Shown here: in pieces, positions 63,459 through 64,000 of the stretch
Layout of the letters: each line of letters begins with the position of its first letter
Position numbering within the stretch: the stretch's first letter is position 1
Notes under the pieces: model-generated
What the model was told of the DNA's origin: nothing
The model's input: the letters and a program-made list of their open reading frames with translations, nothing else
Databases searched by the model: none
NCBI RefSeq assembly: GCF_020166345.1
Contig: NZ_JAIUJS010000001.1
Coordinates: forward strand, 434,001-498,000
Reading direction: 5' to 3'
DNA: 64,000 bases
Source of the DNA: Winogradskyella vincentii
GTDB taxonomy: Bacteria > Bacteroidota > Bacteroidia > Flavobacteriales > Flavobacteriaceae
Position numbers and translations under genes: made by a program

Positions 63459-64000
63459 TTAAAGCATTTTAAGAGTATTAACCTCTTGTGTAGTTAAGTG
63501 TTTCCAATGCCCTCTAGGAATGTCTTTTTTAGTTAAATGACCAATTGCAACACAATCAATTTTTACAATATCGTATTTAAGGTGATCAAAAATTGTTCTT
63601 AATATTGTGTTGCCAGTATTTTTAATTTTTATACCTATTTTATTTTTAGACTCACCTTGTATATAACTAACTTCTTCAACGGCAATAAGCTTTCCTTCAA
63701 CCTTGAATCCCTCTTGAATTTTTTTAAGGTCTTCAAATTTTAGATTCTTATCTAGTTCTACTTGAAATAGACGCGCAACACCTGTTTTAGAATTGGTAAA
63801 CTTTTGAACCACCTCATCATCATTGGTAAACAATAGTAAGCCTAAAGAATTCCTGCCTAATCGCCCTATGGGCTTAATTTTAGCATTGGTTGCATTGGCA
63901 ACTAAATCCATGACCGTTCTACCCTTTCCTTCTGCTGTAGTAGTAGCAAATCCTTTCGGTTTATTGAGAAGCACGTAAACTTTTGGCTCCGGACTAATGC
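63459..64000 (-). CDS. RluB/RsuA-family pseudouridine synthase (partial; catalytic Asp replaced by Gly)
   Basis: About 180 residues visible; the frame runs off the right edge (KVYVLLNKPKGFATT reads straight from the edge), so the start is outside and any S4 domain would be too. The family core is clear (LLNKPKGFATTT, then LFTNDDEV, and C-terminal RGHWKHLTTQEV), but the catalytic motif, normally GRLDxxTxGLLLLTNDG, reads GRLGRNSLGLLLFTNDD: the nucleophile Asp is Gly (codon GGC at 63855-63857, one base from GAC). It may be catalytically dead, an RNA-binding relic, or a sequence error. Confidence 0.85.
   Translation of the reverse strand, partial: ISPEPKVYVLLNKPKGFATTTAEGKGRTVMDLVANATNAKIKPIGRLGRNSLGLLLFTNDDEVVQKFTNSKTGVARLFQVELDKNLKFEDLKKIQEGFKVEGKLIAVEEVSYIQGESKNKIGIKIKNTGNTILRTIFDHLKYDIVKIDCVAIGHLTKKDIPRGHWKHLTTQEVNTLKML

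Noticed and set aside
1-64000. Mobile elements, CRISPR arrays, tRNA and rRNA genes
   Set aside because: No transposase, integrase, terminal inverted repeats with target duplications, regular spacer repeats or tRNA/rRNA-like sequences were seen on either strand.

Overview
This AT-rich window has the gene families and layout of a flavobacterium (Bacteroidota, probably a marine member of Flavobacteriaceae). Signs of this are a SusC-type TonB-linked receptor, N-succinyl/acetyl-ornithine-type arginine synthesis, flavobacterial TAnnTTTG-like promoter elements, lipoproteins with Bacteroidota-style lipoboxes, and an arsenosugar gene cluster of the type common in this group. The genus is not resolved. 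No rRNA, tRNA, CRISPR array, insertion sequence or phage gene was seen.

Layout: (1) 1-7281 is the edge of a fructan/sucrose utilisation locus: a partial SusC receptor, a divergent LacI-family regulator, and an MFS sugar transporter - GH32 lipoprotein - fructokinase operon. Two matching operator-like palindromes (2351-2364 and 7366-7381) mark the two promoters. (2) 7599-15992 is the isoleucine/valine operon ilvD-ilvB-ilvN-ilvC-ilvA, followed closely by gapN. (3) 16113-25175 is a tightly overlapped arginine operon (GNAT-argG-argC-proC-argD-argF'-argB-argE-argH). Its 5' leader contains two short reading frames ending in runs of CGC/CGT arginine codons, plus several hairpins; this looks like an undescribed arginine attenuator. 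(4) 25282-34295 is nitrogen assimilation: gltB-gltD (glutamate synthase) divergent from porin-glnK-amtB, with a regulatory-looking intergenic region. (5) 34462-41332 is leuA-leuC-leuD-leuB-ppc. (6) 41477-43027 is a flavobacterial protein of unknown function with a TTG start. (7) 43133-46222 is a SAM-I riboswitch followed by metY-osmC-metX. (8) 46368-48218 holds a DadA-like oxidoreductase and a guanine-deaminase-like enzyme. (9) 48334-54223 is an arsenosugar biosynthesis operon (peroxidase-like, ArsS, rhodanese, glycosyltransferase, purine nucleoside phosphorylase, ArsM, DUF547, glycosyltransferase). (10) 54224-64000 holds a phosphoesterase and a GH113-like lipoprotein on the minus strand, an FAD oxidoreductase/polyferredoxin pair, two GT2 glycosyltransferases, a multi-spanning mannosyltransferase-like protein, small proteins, and a partial pseudouridine synthase in which the catalytic aspartate is replaced by glycine.

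Most of the window is amino-acid biosynthesis wired to nitrogen supply: glutamate from GOGAT feeds arginine, branched-chain and methionine synthesis, while PEP carboxylase and GapN sit inside biosynthetic operons as likely suppliers of oxaloacetate and NADPH. The most notable unexplained material is in 5' regions: the arginine leader, the gltB leader hairpins, paired operator-like repeats before the porin-glnK-amt operon, and paired TTTGTACAAA palindromes before the arsenosugar operon.
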